NCBI RefSeq assembly: GCF_017876595.1
Contig: NZ_JAGIOG010000001.1
Span: forward strand, 992,001 to 1,056,000
DNA from: Aeromicrobium fastidiosum
GTDB taxonomy: Bacteria; Actinomycetota; Actinomycetes; Propionibacteriales; Nocardioidaceae
Length of the DNA: 64,000 nt
Reading direction: 5' to 3'
Below, one piece after another: positions 44,286 to 54,685 of the stretch (position 1 is its first letter; each line of letters begins with the position of its first letter). Under the pieces are notes generated by a model. It saw only the letters and a program-made list of their open reading frames with translations. It was not told where the DNA came from and did not search any database. The position numbers were made by a program, and so were the translations under genes.

Positions 44286-44915
44286 ATGTATGGATGGGCG
44301 ATGACACGACGCGGCGCGGCACTCGAGGTGGCAGTCCTCGGCCTGCTCCACGACGCCCCCATGCACGGCTACGAGCTGCGCAAGCAGGTCAACGCCCTGC
44401 TGGGCTGGGGACGCATCCTGTCGTACGGCACGCTCTACCCCGCGCTCAAGGCACTGGGCCGCGCCGGCTTCATCGTGGCCGACGAGACCGTCGACCCCGC
44501 CGGACGCAGCAAGCGGCCCCGCATCGTCTACGAGCTCACCGCCGAGGGCAAGGAGCACTTCGCCCAGGCCCTCGAGGACTCCGGTCCGTCGACGTGGGAC
44601 GACGAGACGTTCGGCGTCCGCTTCGCCTTCTTCTCCCGCACCGACGCCGCCTCGCGGGTCCGCATCCTCGAGGGGCGTCGCAGCCGGCTCGAGGAACGGC
44701 TCGACAACGTCCGCAAGTCCGGTCAGCGCAAGCGCGACCGGGTCGACTCCTACACGCTCGAGCTGCAACGGCACGGGCTGGAGTCGGTCGAGCGCGAGGT
44801 CCGGTGGCTCACCGAGCTCATCGACCGCGAGCGCGCCGGCGGATACCCCGACGTCGAGCCGTCGCACGACCAGACCACCGACCAGCAAGCACCGACCAAC
44901 ACCACCGAGAAGTGA
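44286..44915 (+). CDS. PadR family transcriptional regulator
   Basis: 209 residues from the ATG at 44286; the ATG at 44301 is an alternative. N-terminal winged helix [28 protein letters not shown] with the [17 protein letters not shown] recognition part, then a helical dimerisation tail (Vir_act_alpha-like) rich in Arg/Glu. The gene lies 23 bp before the inositol phosphate synthase gene, a pairing also seen in mycobacteria (Rv0047c/ino1), so it probably controls inositol synthesis and its own promoter. Confidence 0.88.
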   Translation: MYGWAMTRRGAALEVAVLGLLHDAPMHGYELRKQVNALLGWGRILSYGTLYPALKALGRAGFIVADETVDPAGRSKRPRIVYELTAEGKEHFAQALEDSGPSTWDDETFGVRFAFFSRTDAASRVRILEGRRSRLEERLDNVRKSGQRKRDRVDSYTLELQRHGLESVEREVRWLTELIDRERAGGYPDVEPSHDQTTDQQAPTNTTEK

Positions 44916-44938
44916 CAACCATCAACAAAGGAGAACCC

Positions 44939-46030
44939 ATGGGTTCGATTCGCGTAGCAATCGTGGGAGTGGGCAACTGCGCCACGTCGCTCATCCAGGG
45001 CGTCGAGTACTACAAGGACGCCGACCCCGAGGGCAACGTTCCCGGGCTCATGCACGTCAAGTTCGGCGATTACCACGTCAACGACATCGAGTTCGTCGCC
45101 GCGTTCGACGTCGACGCCAAGAAGGTCGGCTTCGACCTGGCCGAGGCCACCCAGGCCAGCGAGAACAACACGATCAAGATCGCCGACGTCGCCCCGACCG
45201 GCGTCATCGTGCAAAAGGGCAACACGCTCGACGGCCTCGGCAAGTACTACCGCCAGACCATCGAGGAGTCGGACGCCCAGGCGGTCGACGTCGTCCAGGT
45301 GCTCAAGGACACCAAGGCCGACGTGCTCGTCTCCTACCTGCCCGTCGGCTCGGAGCAGGCCGACAAGTTCTACGCGCAGTGCGCGATCGACGCGAAGGTC
45401 GCCTTCGTCAACGCCCTGCCGGTCTTCATCGCCTCGGACCCCGAGTGGGCCCGCAAGTTCGAGGATGCCGGCGTCGCGATCATCGGCGACGACATCAAGA
45501 GCCAGGTCGGCGCGACCATCACGCACCGCGTCATGGCCAAGCTGTTCGAGGACCGCGGCGTCGCGCTCGACCGCACGTACCAGCTCAACGTCGGCGGCAA
45601 CATGGACTTCAAGAACATGCTCGAGCGCGAGCGACTGGAGAGCAAGAAGGTCTCCAAGACGCAGGCCGTCACCTCCAACCTGACCGGCTCGCTCGCGGGC
45701 CTGAAGGACAGCCGCAACGTCCACATCGGTCCCTCGGACTACGTCGCGTGGCTCGACGACCGCAAGTGGGCGTACGTCCGCCTCGAGGGTCGCGCATTCG
45801 GCGACGTCCCCCTCAACCTGGAGTACAAGCTCGAGGTCTGGGACTCGCCCAACTCGGCCGGCATCATCATCGACGCGATCCGCGCGGCCAAGATCGCCAA
45901 GGACCGCGGCATCGGCGGAGCGCTGTTGTCGGCGTCGTCGTACCTCATGAAGTCGCCGCCGGAGCAGCGTCCCGACGACCTCGGTCGCGAGATGCTCGAG
46001 AAGTACATCGCCGGCGAGGTCGAGCGCTAG
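44939..46030 (+). CDS. ino1: Inositol-3-phosphate synthase
   Basis: 363 residues, the short actinobacterial/archaeal form. NAD-binding start [19 protein letters not shown], then [59 protein letters not shown] and [19 protein letters not shown]. It converts glucose 6-phosphate to inositol 3-phosphate, the entry to phosphatidylinositol and mycothiol. AAAGGAG lies 7 nt before the ATG. Cotranscribed with padR. Confidence 0.96.
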   Translation: MGSIRVAIVGVGNCATSLIQGVEYYKDADPEGNVPGLMHVKFGDYHVNDIEFVAAFDVDAKKVGFDLAEATQASENNTIKIADVAPTGVIVQKGNTLDGLGKYYRQTIEESDAQAVDVVQVLKDTKADVLVSYLPVGSEQADKFYAQCAIDAKVAFVNALPVFIASDPEWARKFEDAGVAIIGDDIKSQVGATITHRVMAKLFEDRGVALDRTYQLNVGGNMDFKNMLERERLESKKVSKTQAVTSNLTGSLAGLKDSRNVHIGPSDYVAWLDDRKWAYVRLEGRAFGDVPLNLEYKLEVWDSPNSAGIIIDAIRAAKIAKDRGIGGALLSASSYLMKSPPEQRPDDLGREMLEKYIAGEVER

Positions 46031-46044
46031 ACCCCACCAAGCCC

Positions 46045-46107
46045 CGCTGGGCCTGACGTTTCTGCAGACACGCCGTCGGCGTGTTGGTCAGAACGTCAGG
46101 CCCAGCG
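46045..46107. terminator. Palindromic element D, bidirectional terminator (core GACACGCCGTC)
   Basis: Outer perfect 16-bp arms CGCTGGGCCTGACGTT (46045-46060) / AACGTCAGGCCCAGCG (46092-46107). Inner perfect 7-bp stem ACACGCC-GTC-GGCGTGT (46068-46084). It lies 14 bp after ino1 and 5 bp from the DUF808 stop. It shares the core 11-mer with elements A-C but not their arms. Confidence 0.85.
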
Positions 46108-46112
46108 TGGTT

Positions 46113-47032
<920 letters not shown>

Positions 47033-47033
<1 letters not shown>

Positions 47034-47056
47034 CAGGCACGTCCCAGAAAGGTCAT
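47033..47056 (-). CDS. Seven-codon leader ORF before the DUF808 gene
   Basis: ATG at 47056, encoding MTFLGRA, stop TGA at 47035-47033 sharing one base with the DUF808 ATG. The -10 box TAGGCT ends 7 nt before this ATG, so it would be the leaderless start of the transcript, with the DUF808 gene translated by termination-reinitiation. Confidence 0.4.
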
Positions 47057-47063
47057 GCGCACC

Positions 47064-47069
47064 AGCCTA
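47064..47069 (-). promoter_or_regulatory. -10 box TAGGCT before the DUF808 leader ORF
   Basis: Minus-strand TAGGCT lies 7 nt before the ATG at 47056. Confidence 0.55.
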
Positions 47070-47103
47070 CGGTCGATCGGCCCCGAGCTGGCATGACGGG
47101 CCA

Positions 47104-47109
47104 TATGCT
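47104..47109 (+). promoter_or_regulatory. -10 box TATGCT of a leaderless transcript
   Basis: Lies 6 nt before the ATG at 47116. It is divergent from the DUF808 promoter 35 bp away. Confidence 0.55.
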
Positions 47110-47115
47110 CACGGG

Positions 47116-47736
47116 ATGACCGAGTACGTGACGTTCGTGGCGTTCGCCGCCCTCCTCGCGGTGGCACCGGGGCCCGACAGCTTCCTGACGTTGCGTGCGA
47201 CGGTCGCAGGTGGACGCCGTCGCGGTCTGGTCACCGCGGCCGGCATCACGACGGCCGGCGCGATCCAGGGACTTCTCGCCGCGACGGGACTCGGTGCCGT
47301 CCTGCTGCACGCCGAGCCCGTGTTCCTCGCGATCCGCTGGGCCGGCGTCGCCTACCTGACGTGGCTGGGCGTCACGGCGATCCGCGATGCGCTGCGGCGC
47401 GACGGGAGCGTGTGGACGGTGGGGGCCAGCGGCGCGACGGTCTCGGCCAGGCGCGCGTTCCGGCAGGGATTCGTCTGCAACATCACCAACCCCAAGGTCC
47501 TCGCGTTCAACCTGGCGGTGCTGCCCCAGTTCGTCGGCGACGACCCGGGCGTGCCGGTGCTCCTGGCCTACGCCCTCACGCTGGTCGGCATCGGTGCGAT
47601 CGTGCTGGTGACGCTCGTCCAGCTGGGCTCGCTGGCCACCGACCGGCTGACCCGACCGGCCTTCCGGCGCGGCGTCGACGGCGTGACGGGCGTCGTGATG
47701 CTGGGCTTCGCGACGGCCCTCGCCGTCGAGGCCTGA
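47116..47736 (+). CDS. LysE/RhtB family amino-acid exporter
   Basis: 206 residues, about six helices. Family motif at the N-terminus (FAALLAVAPGPDSFLTLRATVAGGRRRGLVTAAGIT) and the conserved FRQGFVCNITNPKVLAFNLAVLPQFV in the middle. Exports amino acids or related small compounds; substrate unknown. The start is fixed by the leaderless -10 box. Convergent with the CCA-transferase gene. Confidence 0.92.
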   Translation: MTEYVTFVAFAALLAVAPGPDSFLTLRATVAGGRRRGLVTAAGITTAGAIQGLLAATGLGAVLLHAEPVFLAIRWAGVAYLTWLGVTAIRDALRRDGSVWTVGASGATVSARRAFRQGFVCNITNPKVLAFNLAVLPQFVGDDPGVPVLLAYALTLVGIGAIVLVTLVQLGSLATDRLTRPAFRRGVDGVTGVVMLGFATALAVEA

Positions 47737-47755
47737 CCTGCCGTCAGCCCCCGCC

Positions 47756-49189
47756 TCAGCCGCGCGCGGCCCAGAAGGCCTTGAGCGCCTCGGTCGCGTC
47801 GGCCTCGCTGAGCGGGCCGCGGTCCATCCGCAGGTCGAGCATGAACCGGTACGCCTCGCCGACCTCGGGCCCGGGCGGGATGCCGAGAATCGACATGATC
47901 TGGCCGCCGTCGAGATCGGGCCTGATCGAGCCGAGCTCCTCGGCCTCGGCCAGCACCGCGATCCGGCGCTCGAGCTCGTCGTAGGTGCGCTGCAGGCGCT
48001 GCGCCTTCTTCTGGTTGCGGGTCGTGCAGTCGGCGCGGGTCAGGATGTGCAGGCGCTCGAGCTGGTCGCCGGCGTCGCGGACGTAGCGGCGCACCGCCGA
48101 GTCGGTCCACTCGCCCGAGCCGTAGCCGTGGAACCGCAGGTGCAGCTCGATCAGCGACGCGACCTGGTCGGTCGTGTCGTTGCTGTAGCGCAGCGCCTTC
48201 ATCCGCTTGCGCGCGAGCTTGGCACCGACGACGTCGTGGTGGTGGAACGTGACGGTGCCGCCGTCGGCGAAGCGACGGGTCTTCGGCTTGCCGATGTCGT
48301 GCAGCAGCGCCGCCAGACGGATCACCAGGTCGGGTGCGTGGTCGAGCCGGTCCTCGAGGGCGATCGCCTGGTCGAGCACCGTCAGCGAGTGCTCGTAGAC
48401 GTCCTTGTGGCGGTGGTGCTCGTCGCGCTCGAGCATCAGTGCGGGCAGCTCGGGCAGCATGTGCTCGGCCAGGCCGGTGTCGACCAGCAGGCGCAGGCCC
48501 TCGACGGGATGTGCGCTGGTGATCAGCTTGTCGAGCTCGTCGCGGATGCGCTCGGCCGACACGATGTCGAGCCGGCCCGCCATCGCCGCCATCGCCTCGA
48601 CGACCTCGGGGGACGCCGTGAATCCCAGCTGCGCGACGAAGCGCGCCGCCCGCATCATCCGCAACGGGTCGTCGCTGAACGACTGCTCGGGCGTGACGGG
48701 GGTGCGCAGCACGTTGGCCTCGATGTCGTCGAGACCACCGAACAGGTCGACGAACTCGCGCGACGGAAGCCGGATCGCCATGGCGTTGACCGCGAAGTCG
48801 CGGCGCGACAGGTCGCCGTCGAGGGTGTCGCCGAACTGGACGTCAGGCTTGCGGGAACCGGCGGCGTACGCATCGGTGCGGTACGTCGTGATCTCCAGCT
48901 GTCGGCCGGCCTTGCGCAGGCCGATCGTGCCGAAGTCGCGGCCGATGTCCCAGATCGCGTCGGCCCATCCCGCTGCGATGCGCTCGATCTCGTCGGGGCG
49001 GGCCGAGGTCGCGAAGTCCCAGTCGTTGCCCGGACGCCCGAGCACCGCGTCACGCACGGGACCGCCGACGATGACGAGCTCGTGGCCCGCCGCCTCGAAC
49101 AGCGCGCCGAGTTCGGCCAGGAACGGGTTGGCGTCGAGCTCGGCGTCGATCCGGGCCCGGCGGTCTGCGGTCAGCGAGGGCGTGGGCAC
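47756..49189 (-). CDS. cca: CCA tRNA nucleotidyltransferase
   Basis: 477 residues. Class II nucleotidyltransferase head with GGPVRDAVLGRPGNDWDFAT (metal-binding D-x-D) and RRDFAVNAMAIRL, RNA-binding middle (FSDDPLRMMRAARFVAQLGF), then an HD domain (RLAALLHDIGKPKTRRF) that could add phosphohydrolase activity. It adds or repairs the 3' CCA of tRNAs. GTG start; the -10 box TAGAGT is 8 nt away. Its position next to the DUF6049-murJ block is the same as in many actinobacteria. Confidence 0.95.
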   Translation of the reverse strand: MPTPSLTADRRARIDAELDANPFLAELGALFEAAGHELVIVGGPVRDAVLGRPGNDWDFATSARPDEIERIAAGWADAIWDIGRDFGTIGLRKAGRQLEITTYRTDAYAAGSRKPDVQFGDTLDGDLSRRDFAVNAMAIRLPSREFVDLFGGLDDIEANVLRTPVTPEQSFSDDPLRMMRAARFVAQLGFTASPEVVEAMAAMAGRLDIVSAERIRDELDKLITSAHPVEGLRLLVDTGLAEHMLPELPALMLERDEHHRHKDVYEHSLTVLDQAIALEDRLDHAPDLVIRLAALLHDIGKPKTRRFADGGTVTFHHHDVVGAKLARKRMKALRYSNDTTDQVASLIELHLRFHGYGSGEWTDSAVRRYVRDAGDQLERLHILTRADCTTRNQKKAQRLQRTYDELERRIAVLAEAEELGSIRPDLDGGQIMSILGIPPGPEVGEAYRFMLDLRMDRGPLSEADATEALKAFWAARG

Positions 49190-49197
49190 GGGGACAC

Positions 49198-49203
49198 ACT
49201 CTA
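49198..49203 (-). promoter_or_regulatory. -10 box TAGAGT upstream of cca
   Basis: Minus-strand TAGAGT lies 8 nt before the GTG at 49189, giving a leader of zero to two bases. Confidence 0.4.
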
Positions 49204-49250
49204 CCGTCCGGACCCGCGCGCTGAGGTCCTGGCGACGGGGCCCGTGCGTC

Positions 49251-49256
49251 TAGCAT
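49251..49256 (+). promoter_or_regulatory. -10 box TAGCAT of a leaderless transcript
   Basis: Lies 6 nt before the GTG at 49263. It drives the DUF6049-murJ pair. Confidence 0.6.
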
Positions 49257-49262
49257 GTCCGG

Positions 49263-51323
49263 GTGAGCAGCCGTCGGTGCACGATCCTCGTCGCGCTGCT
49301 CCTGACGGCGCTCGTCACGCTCGCCGGAGTCGCGCCCGCGTCCGCGGCCGATGACGACCCGGGCCTCACCGTCACGATCGGCACGGTCTCACCGACCCTG
49401 CTGGCACCCGGGCGCGACGTGTCGATGAGCGGCACCGTCACCAACGCGGACGACCACGCCTGGACCAAGGTGCAGGCGTACCTCGTCATCCCGGCCTCGC
49501 CCTTCACGACGCGTCGACAGGTCGACCAGGCCATGGCCGACGGCCGCGCGTACACGGGCGTGCGGGTCATCGAGACCGGTTCGTTCGACGAGGTCGGAGA
49601 CCTCGCGCCGGGTCAGACGAGCGCGTTCCGGGTCGACGTGCCGTTCGAGCAGCTGCGCATCACGGGTGCCGAGGGCGTCTACCCCGTGGGCGTGCAGATC
49701 CTCGCCACCGACGACGAGGGCAACCGGGACACCGTCGCGGTGGCACAGGCCACGACGTTCGTGCCGCTCGTGTCGTCGGCCACCGATCCGGTGCCCACCT
49801 CGATCGTGTGGCCCTTCGTGATGCCCGACCACCGCCGCGCGGACGGCGACTACGCCGATCCCCGGAGCCTGCTGACGTCGGTCGGGGCGGGCGGCCAGCT
49901 GCGCAACCTGCTCGACCTCGCCGCCAGCACACCGGGTGCGGGGGCCACCGTCGTGATCGACCCCGCGCTGCTGGTCGGGGTCGGCGACCTCGCCGAGGGA
50001 CGGCACATCGCGGACGACGTCGAGGTCACCGACGACGAGCGGGCCGCAGCCGGCCGGTTCCTCGACGACCTGCTCGCGTTCGCGCGGCCCCGCAGCCCCT
50101 GGATCCTCGACTACGACCGCCCCGACTCACTGGCCCTCTCGCAGCACCCCGACCTGCGGGCACCGCTGCAGGAGGCCGTCGACCGGGCCACCGACGAGGC
50201 GCTGTCGACGTACCAGCTCAGCGGACGTCGCGTCTCGTGGCCGACGCGCGACGGGGTCGACCGCACGCTGCTGTCCGATCTGCGCGGCGAGGGCGATGCC
50301 CCGGTCATCGTGACGCCGAAGGCCGTGCCCGACTGGGACCGCCGCCTCGGCTCGATCGTGCAGTACGAGTCGGCACGCGGACCCGTCCCGCTGCTGGTCG
50401 ACGATGCCGACGTGTCCGGGGACCAGACGCCCGCGACGCTGCGGCAGCAGGTGCTGAGCGAGGCCGCCCTGGCCGTCCTGGAGCGGACGATCGACCCCGC
50501 ATCGCGTGCCGATGCCGTCGTGATGGTCGACCCGCAGTGGAACCCCGGCGCCGACTGGGCGTCCGGCGAGCTGGCGACGGCCTTCTCGGCCCCGTTCGTG
50601 CAGCCGACGAGCCTCGACTCGGTGCTGACCCGGCCCGTCTCGACCTACGCGGGCGACGTTCCCGCGACGGCTCGCGCCCGTCCGCTCTCCCGCGACCAGC
50701 TCGAGGCGGCCGACGCGATCGTCCAGCAGGGCCGCACCCTCAGCACGATCATCGCCCAGAACGACGGCTTCGACGTCTCGCTGGCCCGCGGTGTCGCGGA
50801 GGTGCTGGCGGTGAGGTGGCGGCTCGATCGTCCTCGCGCTCTCCAGATCGCGACGTCCCGTGCCCGCCGTGCCGGTGCCGAGCTCGACAAGATCGCGATC
50901 GAGGCACCGCCGTCGGTCACGCTGTCGAGCTCGAAGGGTGGGTTCCCGCTCACGATCCGCAACGACACCGACGAGGCCATCCGCATCGGCGCCGACCTCG
51001 ACTCCAGCAACCCCGCCCTCACGATCCCGTCGGTCAAGTCGGTGACGATCGCGGCGGGCGAACGCCGCACGCTGACGGTGCAGATCGACCTCGGCAACCA
51101 GCGCACGACCTACCTGACCGCCCGCCTCATGACGACCGACGGTCAGACGATCGGCACCAAGACGACGTTCAAGGTGCGGTCGAGCAGCATCAGCACCGTG
51201 CTCTGGGTCGCGATGGGTGCCGCCGGGGTGTTCGTGCTCATCGCGCTGGTGAGGCGCTTCCACCGTCGGCGCACCTCCGGCACCGGGGACGCCCCTGAGC
51301 AGCTCGCGGACGACGATGACTGA
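49263..51323 (+). CDS. DUF6049 family secreted, membrane-anchored protein
   Basis: 686 residues. Signal peptide (cleavage after ASA near residue 28), a large extracytoplasmic part with Ig-like N-terminus (GTVSPTLLAPGRDVSMSGTVTN), a central alpha/beta region (TVVIDPALLVGVGDLA, WILDYDRPDSLALS), a second beta domain, one C-terminal helix (TVLWVAMGAAGVFVLIALV) and an acidic tail. It is the counterpart of mycobacterial Rv3909, always beside murJ, so a role in wall assembly is likely. It overlaps murJ by 8 nt. Confidence 0.9.
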   Translation: MSSRRCTILVALLLTALVTLAGVAPASAADDDPGLTVTIGTVSPTLLAPGRDVSMSGTVTNADDHAWTKVQAYLVIPASPFTTRRQVDQAMADGRAYTGVRVIETGSFDEVGDLAPGQTSAFRVDVPFEQLRITGAEGVYPVGVQILATDDEGNRDTVAVAQATTFVPLVSSATDPVPTSIVWPFVMPDHRRADGDYADPRSLLTSVGAGGQLRNLLDLAASTPGAGATVVIDPALLVGVGDLAEGRHIADDVEVTDDERAAAGRFLDDLLAFARPRSPWILDYDRPDSLALSQHPDLRAPLQEAVDRATDEALSTYQLSGRRVSWPTRDGVDRTLLSDLRGEGDAPVIVTPKAVPDWDRRLGSIVQYESARGPVPLLVDDADVSGDQTPATLRQQVLSEAALAVLERTIDPASRADAVVMVDPQWNPGADWASGELATAFSAPFVQPTSLDSVLTRPVSTYAGDVPATARARPLSRDQLEAADAIVQQGRTLSTIIAQNDGFDVSLARGVAEVLAVRWRLDRPRALQIATSRARRAGAELDKIAIEAPPSVTLSSSKGGFPLTIRNDTDEAIRIGADLDSSNPALTIPSVKSVTIAAGERRTLTVQIDLGNQRTTYLTARLMTTDGQTIGTKTTFKVRSSSISTVLWVAMGAAGVFVLIALVRRFHRRRTSGTGDAPEQLADDDD

Positions 51324-52962
51324 GGCCTCGGCCGGACGCACGATCGCCCGGGCCAGTGCCTGGATGGCCCTCGGCACGATCGTCTCGCGCGTCACGGGCT
51401 TCCTGCGGGCCGGTCTGCTCGCGGTCGTGATCGGCACGGCCCTGAACGGCGACCTGTTCGACGTCGCCAACACGATCCCCAACTCGCTCTACATCCTGCT
51501 GGCCGGCGGCGTCTTCAACGTCGTGCTGGTGCCCCAGCTCGTCCGGGCCATGAAGAACGACCCCGACGGAGGCGATGCCTACGCCAACCGCGTCATCACG
51601 CTCGGCGTGATGGTGCTGGCCGTCGGCACGGTGGTGCTGATGCTGCTCGTCCCCGTGCTGCTGCGCATCGTCTTCGACGACTACCTCTTCCGTCCCAAGT
51701 TCGCGGTGCAACGCGACTCGGCCGAGTTCTTGATGCTGCTGTGCCTGCCGCAGGTGTTCTTCTACGGCGTTTTCGTCCTGGCCGGTCAGGTGCTGAACGC
51801 GCGCGGTCGGTTCGGGCCCATGATGTGGGCACCGATCGTCAACAACGTCGTCGCCTGCACCGTCGTCATCGTCTATGCGCTCGTCTTCGGGACGAGCCAG
51901 GGAGGGGACGGCTTCACGACGACCGAGTCGCTGGTGCTGGGCCTCGGCTCGACGGGCGCGATCGTGCTGCAGGCGTTGGTCCTGGCGCCCTATCTCCGGC
52001 TCGCGGGATTCCGCTACCGGCCGCGCTTCGACTTCCGCGGCGTCGGCCTGCGCCACACGGCCCGTCTGGCCGGTTGGACGCTGATGTTCATCGTGGTCAA
52101 CCAGATCGCCTTCATCGTCGTCGTCAAGCTGGCCACGTCGGCGACGCTGCAAGGTGCCGCCGACGGCGAGAAGGGGGCGGGTTCGACGGTCTACGGCCTC
52201 GGCTTCCTGATCAGTCAGCTGCCCCACGGCGTCATCACGGTGTCGCTGGCGACCGCCGTCATCCCGACCCTGGCCGCCCTGGCCGCCGACCGCAGCTACG
52301 ACCGGTTCCGGCTCGAGCTCGGCCGCACGGTGCGCATCGCGCTGGTCATCGTGGCCCCTCTCGCCGTCGCGCTGGCCTGCCTGGGGCAGTCCGCGGCCGC
52401 CATCGCCGGTGGTCTCGGCGCCCTCGGCGGCAGCACGCTGGCGATCGGCCACACGATCCAGGCCTTCTCGCTGGCCACCGTCGCGTTCACGGTGCACTAC
52501 CTGATGCTGCGCGGCTTCTACGCCAACGAGGACAACCGCACCCCCTTCTTCATGCAGCTCGTCATCGGCGTCGTCAACGTCGCGCTCGCCCTGGTGCTGG
52601 TCCCCCTCGTCGAGCCGAACCGGGTCGCGATGGTGCTGGCGCTGTCGTACGGCATCGCCTACGTCGTGGGCGCGATCTTGTCGGTGACCCTGTTGTCGCG
52701 GGCGATCGGCCCGATGATCGACCGCGAGATGCGGTTCTTCATCCGCCGCATGGTCGTGGCCCTGATCGTGACGGCCTTCGTGACGCTCGGGGTGGCCGGC
52801 GGCCTCGACGCGCTGGGGGTCGAGCCGCTCAGGGCAGTGGGCGGACTCGTGACGACCGTCGTGGCGGGGCTCGTGGGCATGCTCACGTTCATCTCGGCCG
52901 CCAAGGTCGTCGGGCTGTCCGAGCTCGACCACCTCGTGGGCTCGCTGCGCCGCAGGGGCTGA
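51316..52962 (+). CDS. murJ: Lipid II flippase MurJ
   Basis: 548 residues, about 14 membrane helices of the MOP superfamily. ASAWMALGTIVSRVTGFLRAGLLAVVIG at the start carries the conserved Arg residues of the central cavity; YILLAGGVFNVVLVPQLVRAM is also typical. It flips lipid-linked peptidoglycan precursor outward. Unlike the mycobacterial MviN (Rv3910), it ends after the membrane part; the pseudokinase and ectodomain are in the separate gene downstream. Confidence 0.95.
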   Translation: MTEASAGRTIARASAWMALGTIVSRVTGFLRAGLLAVVIGTALNGDLFDVANTIPNSLYILLAGGVFNVVLVPQLVRAMKNDPDGGDAYANRVITLGVMVLAVGTVVLMLLVPVLLRIVFDDYLFRPKFAVQRDSAEFLMLLCLPQVFFYGVFVLAGQVLNARGRFGPMMWAPIVNNVVACTVVIVYALVFGTSQGGDGFTTTESLVLGLGSTGAIVLQALVLAPYLRLAGFRYRPRFDFRGVGLRHTARLAGWTLMFIVVNQIAFIVVVKLATSATLQGAADGEKGAGSTVYGLGFLISQLPHGVITVSLATAVIPTLAALAADRSYDRFRLELGRTVRIALVIVAPLAVALACLGQSAAAIAGGLGALGGSTLAIGHTIQAFSLATVAFTVHYLMLRGFYANEDNRTPFFMQLVIGVVNVALALVLVPLVEPNRVAMVLALSYGIAYVVGAILSVTLLSRAIGPMIDREMRFFIRRMVVALIVTAFVTLGVAGGLDALGVEPLRAVGGLVTTVVAGLVGMLTFISAAKVVGLSELDHLVGSLRRRG

Positions 52963-53040
52963 TCACCCCGTGGGGTGCCCCCGTCCCGTCTAGCATGGTC
53001 GCAGGCACCAGCCGGGGCGAGGCGATGAAGGGGTGAGGGC

Positions 53041-54609
53041 ATGACCGACCGACGGTCACTGGCCTCCGGCGACGTCCTCGCCCACCGCTACGAGCTGCAG
53101 GACCTCGTCAACGAGCGCCACGGATCGACGACGTGGCGGGCGCACGACAAGACGCTCAACCGCAACGTCGGGATCGAGATGATCTCCAGCGCCGATCCAC
53201 GGGCCCAGCACTTCCTGGAGGCGGCCCGCGAGTCGACGTCGGTCACCGATCCGCGGTTCCTGCGGGTGCTCGACCTGATCGAGGACGAGCAGCAGCACCA
53301 CCTCGTCGTGCGGGAGTGGGCTCGCGCGTTCCCCCTCGACCAGCTGCTCGCCCAGTCCCCTCTGCCCAACCGCCGCGCTGCCACGGTCGTCGCCGAGGTC
53401 GCCGAGGCCATGGCGCACGCCCACGAGAATGGCGTTTACCACCGGCGACTGACGCCTCACCAGGTGCTGCTCAAGCAGTCGGGTGCCGTGCGGGTCGTGG
53501 GCCTCGGGGTGGCAACCGCGCTGGCACCCGTCGGCCGCCAGGACACGCTCTCCGACCTGCAGGCCTACGAACAGCTCGACGTGCAGGCCCTCGGCCGGCT
53601 GCTGTACGCCAGCGTGACGGGCCGGTGGCCCGGCGGCGACGTCGACGGGCTCGCGGCGGCACCCGTCGAGCACGGACGTCTGCTCAGGCCCCGGCAGGTG
53701 CGTGCCGGTGTCTCGCGCGACATCGACTCGATCGCCGACCGCATCCTCGGCACCCCTCCCCGTCACCACGCGACCCCCCTGCGCAAGGCCGCCGACATCG
53801 CGCGCATCCTGCGTCTGTCGGGCGAGGACGACGACATCCACGACGACCAGCCGAGCCTGGCCGGCATCTCGTCGCCCGATCTGCTGCGGCTCGACCCCGT
53901 GATCGTGCCGGGCGGTCCTCCCCCGGGGCTCGAACCGCCTCGCCGACGGCCCAAGGCCTACGAGCCCGCGCCGCCGACGACGTTCGAGCGCAGCAAGCAG
54001 CGGGCACGGCACGCGGCCAAGGGTGACCGTGGGCTCGTGCTGCTGGGGGTGGTCGGTGCGCTGGTCATCCTGTCGCTGATCGGCTTCCTGGTGTTCCGCA
54101 CCGACAATCACAGTGCCGATCCCATCGATGCCTCGTCCCCCGTGCGAGTGCTGCCCGTGCAGCGCGCCACCGATTTCGATCCGCAGGGCGAGGACGGTCG
54201 CGAGAACCGCGAGCAGGCACGGCTGGCCGTCGACGGCGTGGCGACGACGGGCTGGCAGACCTCGACCTACCTCGGTCTACCGACGCTGGGGGGCGTCAAG
54301 GACGGGGTGGGGCTGGTGCTCGACCTCGGTGGTCTCCGCGAGGTCGACTCGCTCCGCCTGCGACTCGCTGGTGAACCGACCAGCCTGGTCGTCTACGCGG
54401 CATCCGACGACGTCACGCGCACGCCGAGGTCACGCCGTGACCTGGAGCCCGTCGCGACGGTCGACGGCGTGGGCACCGACGCCAGCATCGCCCTGCGATC
54501 AGGCATCGTCACCCGGTACGTCGTGGTGTGGCTGACCTCGCTGCCCGAGGTCGAGACCGGCGTGTTCCGCGGCGAGATCCGCGATGTCGTCGTGCGTGGC
54601 AGGTCATGA
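53041..54609 (+). CDS. MurJ-associated membrane pseudokinase with discoidin-like ectodomain
   Basis: 522 residues. Kinase-like N-terminal domain ([29 protein letters not shown]) in which the catalytic HRD is HRR (in [13 protein letters not shown], near nt 53438) and the DFG position reads VGLGV, so it should lack phosphotransfer activity. A helix at about residues 331-352 is followed by an outside domain of about 150 residues similar to discoidin/carbohydrate-binding folds. In Rv3910 the equivalent part, when phosphorylated, binds FhaA to restrain lipid II export; a similar role is inferred. ATG preceded by AGGGGTGAGGG; a TAGCAT at 52991 may be its -10 box. Confidence 0.85.
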   Translation: MTDRRSLASGDVLAHRYELQDLVNERHGSTTWRAHDKTLNRNVGIEMISSADPRAQHFLEAARESTSVTDPRFLRVLDLIEDEQQHHLVVREWARAFPLDQLLAQSPLPNRRAATVVAEVAEAMAHAHENGVYHRRLTPHQVLLKQSGAVRVVGLGVATALAPVGRQDTLSDLQAYEQLDVQALGRLLYASVTGRWPGGDVDGLAAAPVEHGRLLRPRQVRAGVSRDIDSIADRILGTPPRHHATPLRKAADIARILRLSGEDDDIHDDQPSLAGISSPDLLRLDPVIVPGGPPPGLEPPRRRPKAYEPAPPTTFERSKQRARHAAKGDRGLVLLGVVGALVILSLIGFLVFRTDNHSADPIDASSPVRVLPVQRATDFDPQGEDGRENREQARLAVDGVATTGWQTSTYLGLPTLGGVKDGVGLVLDLGGLREVDSLRLRLAGEPTSLVVYAASDDVTRTPRSRRDLEPVATVDGVGTDASIALRSGIVTRYVVVWLTSLPEVETGVFRGEIRDVVVRGRS

Positions 54610-54629
54610 CACGACGTCAGGCAGTCGAA

Positions 54630-54655
54630 GGAATGTCCGGCACCTAGAATTCGTT
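54630..54655 (+). promoter_or_regulatory. Sigma-R/SigH-type promoter of trxB (GGAAT-N18-GTT)
   Basis: GGAAT at 54630-54634, exactly 18 nt, then GTT at 54653-54655. This is the consensus for thiol-stress sigma factors (SigR in Streptomyces, SigH in mycobacteria), which are known to control trxBA. The start of transcription would fall some 25 nt before the trxB ATG. Confidence 0.85.
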
Positions 54656-54685
54656 GACACCGGTCCAGCAACCAAAGGGAACAGC

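Noticed and set aside
51238..52932. Minus-strand frame of 564 codons opposite murJ
   Set aside because: Extremely rich in His, Gln, Asp and Arg, typical antisense translation of a membrane protein gene.
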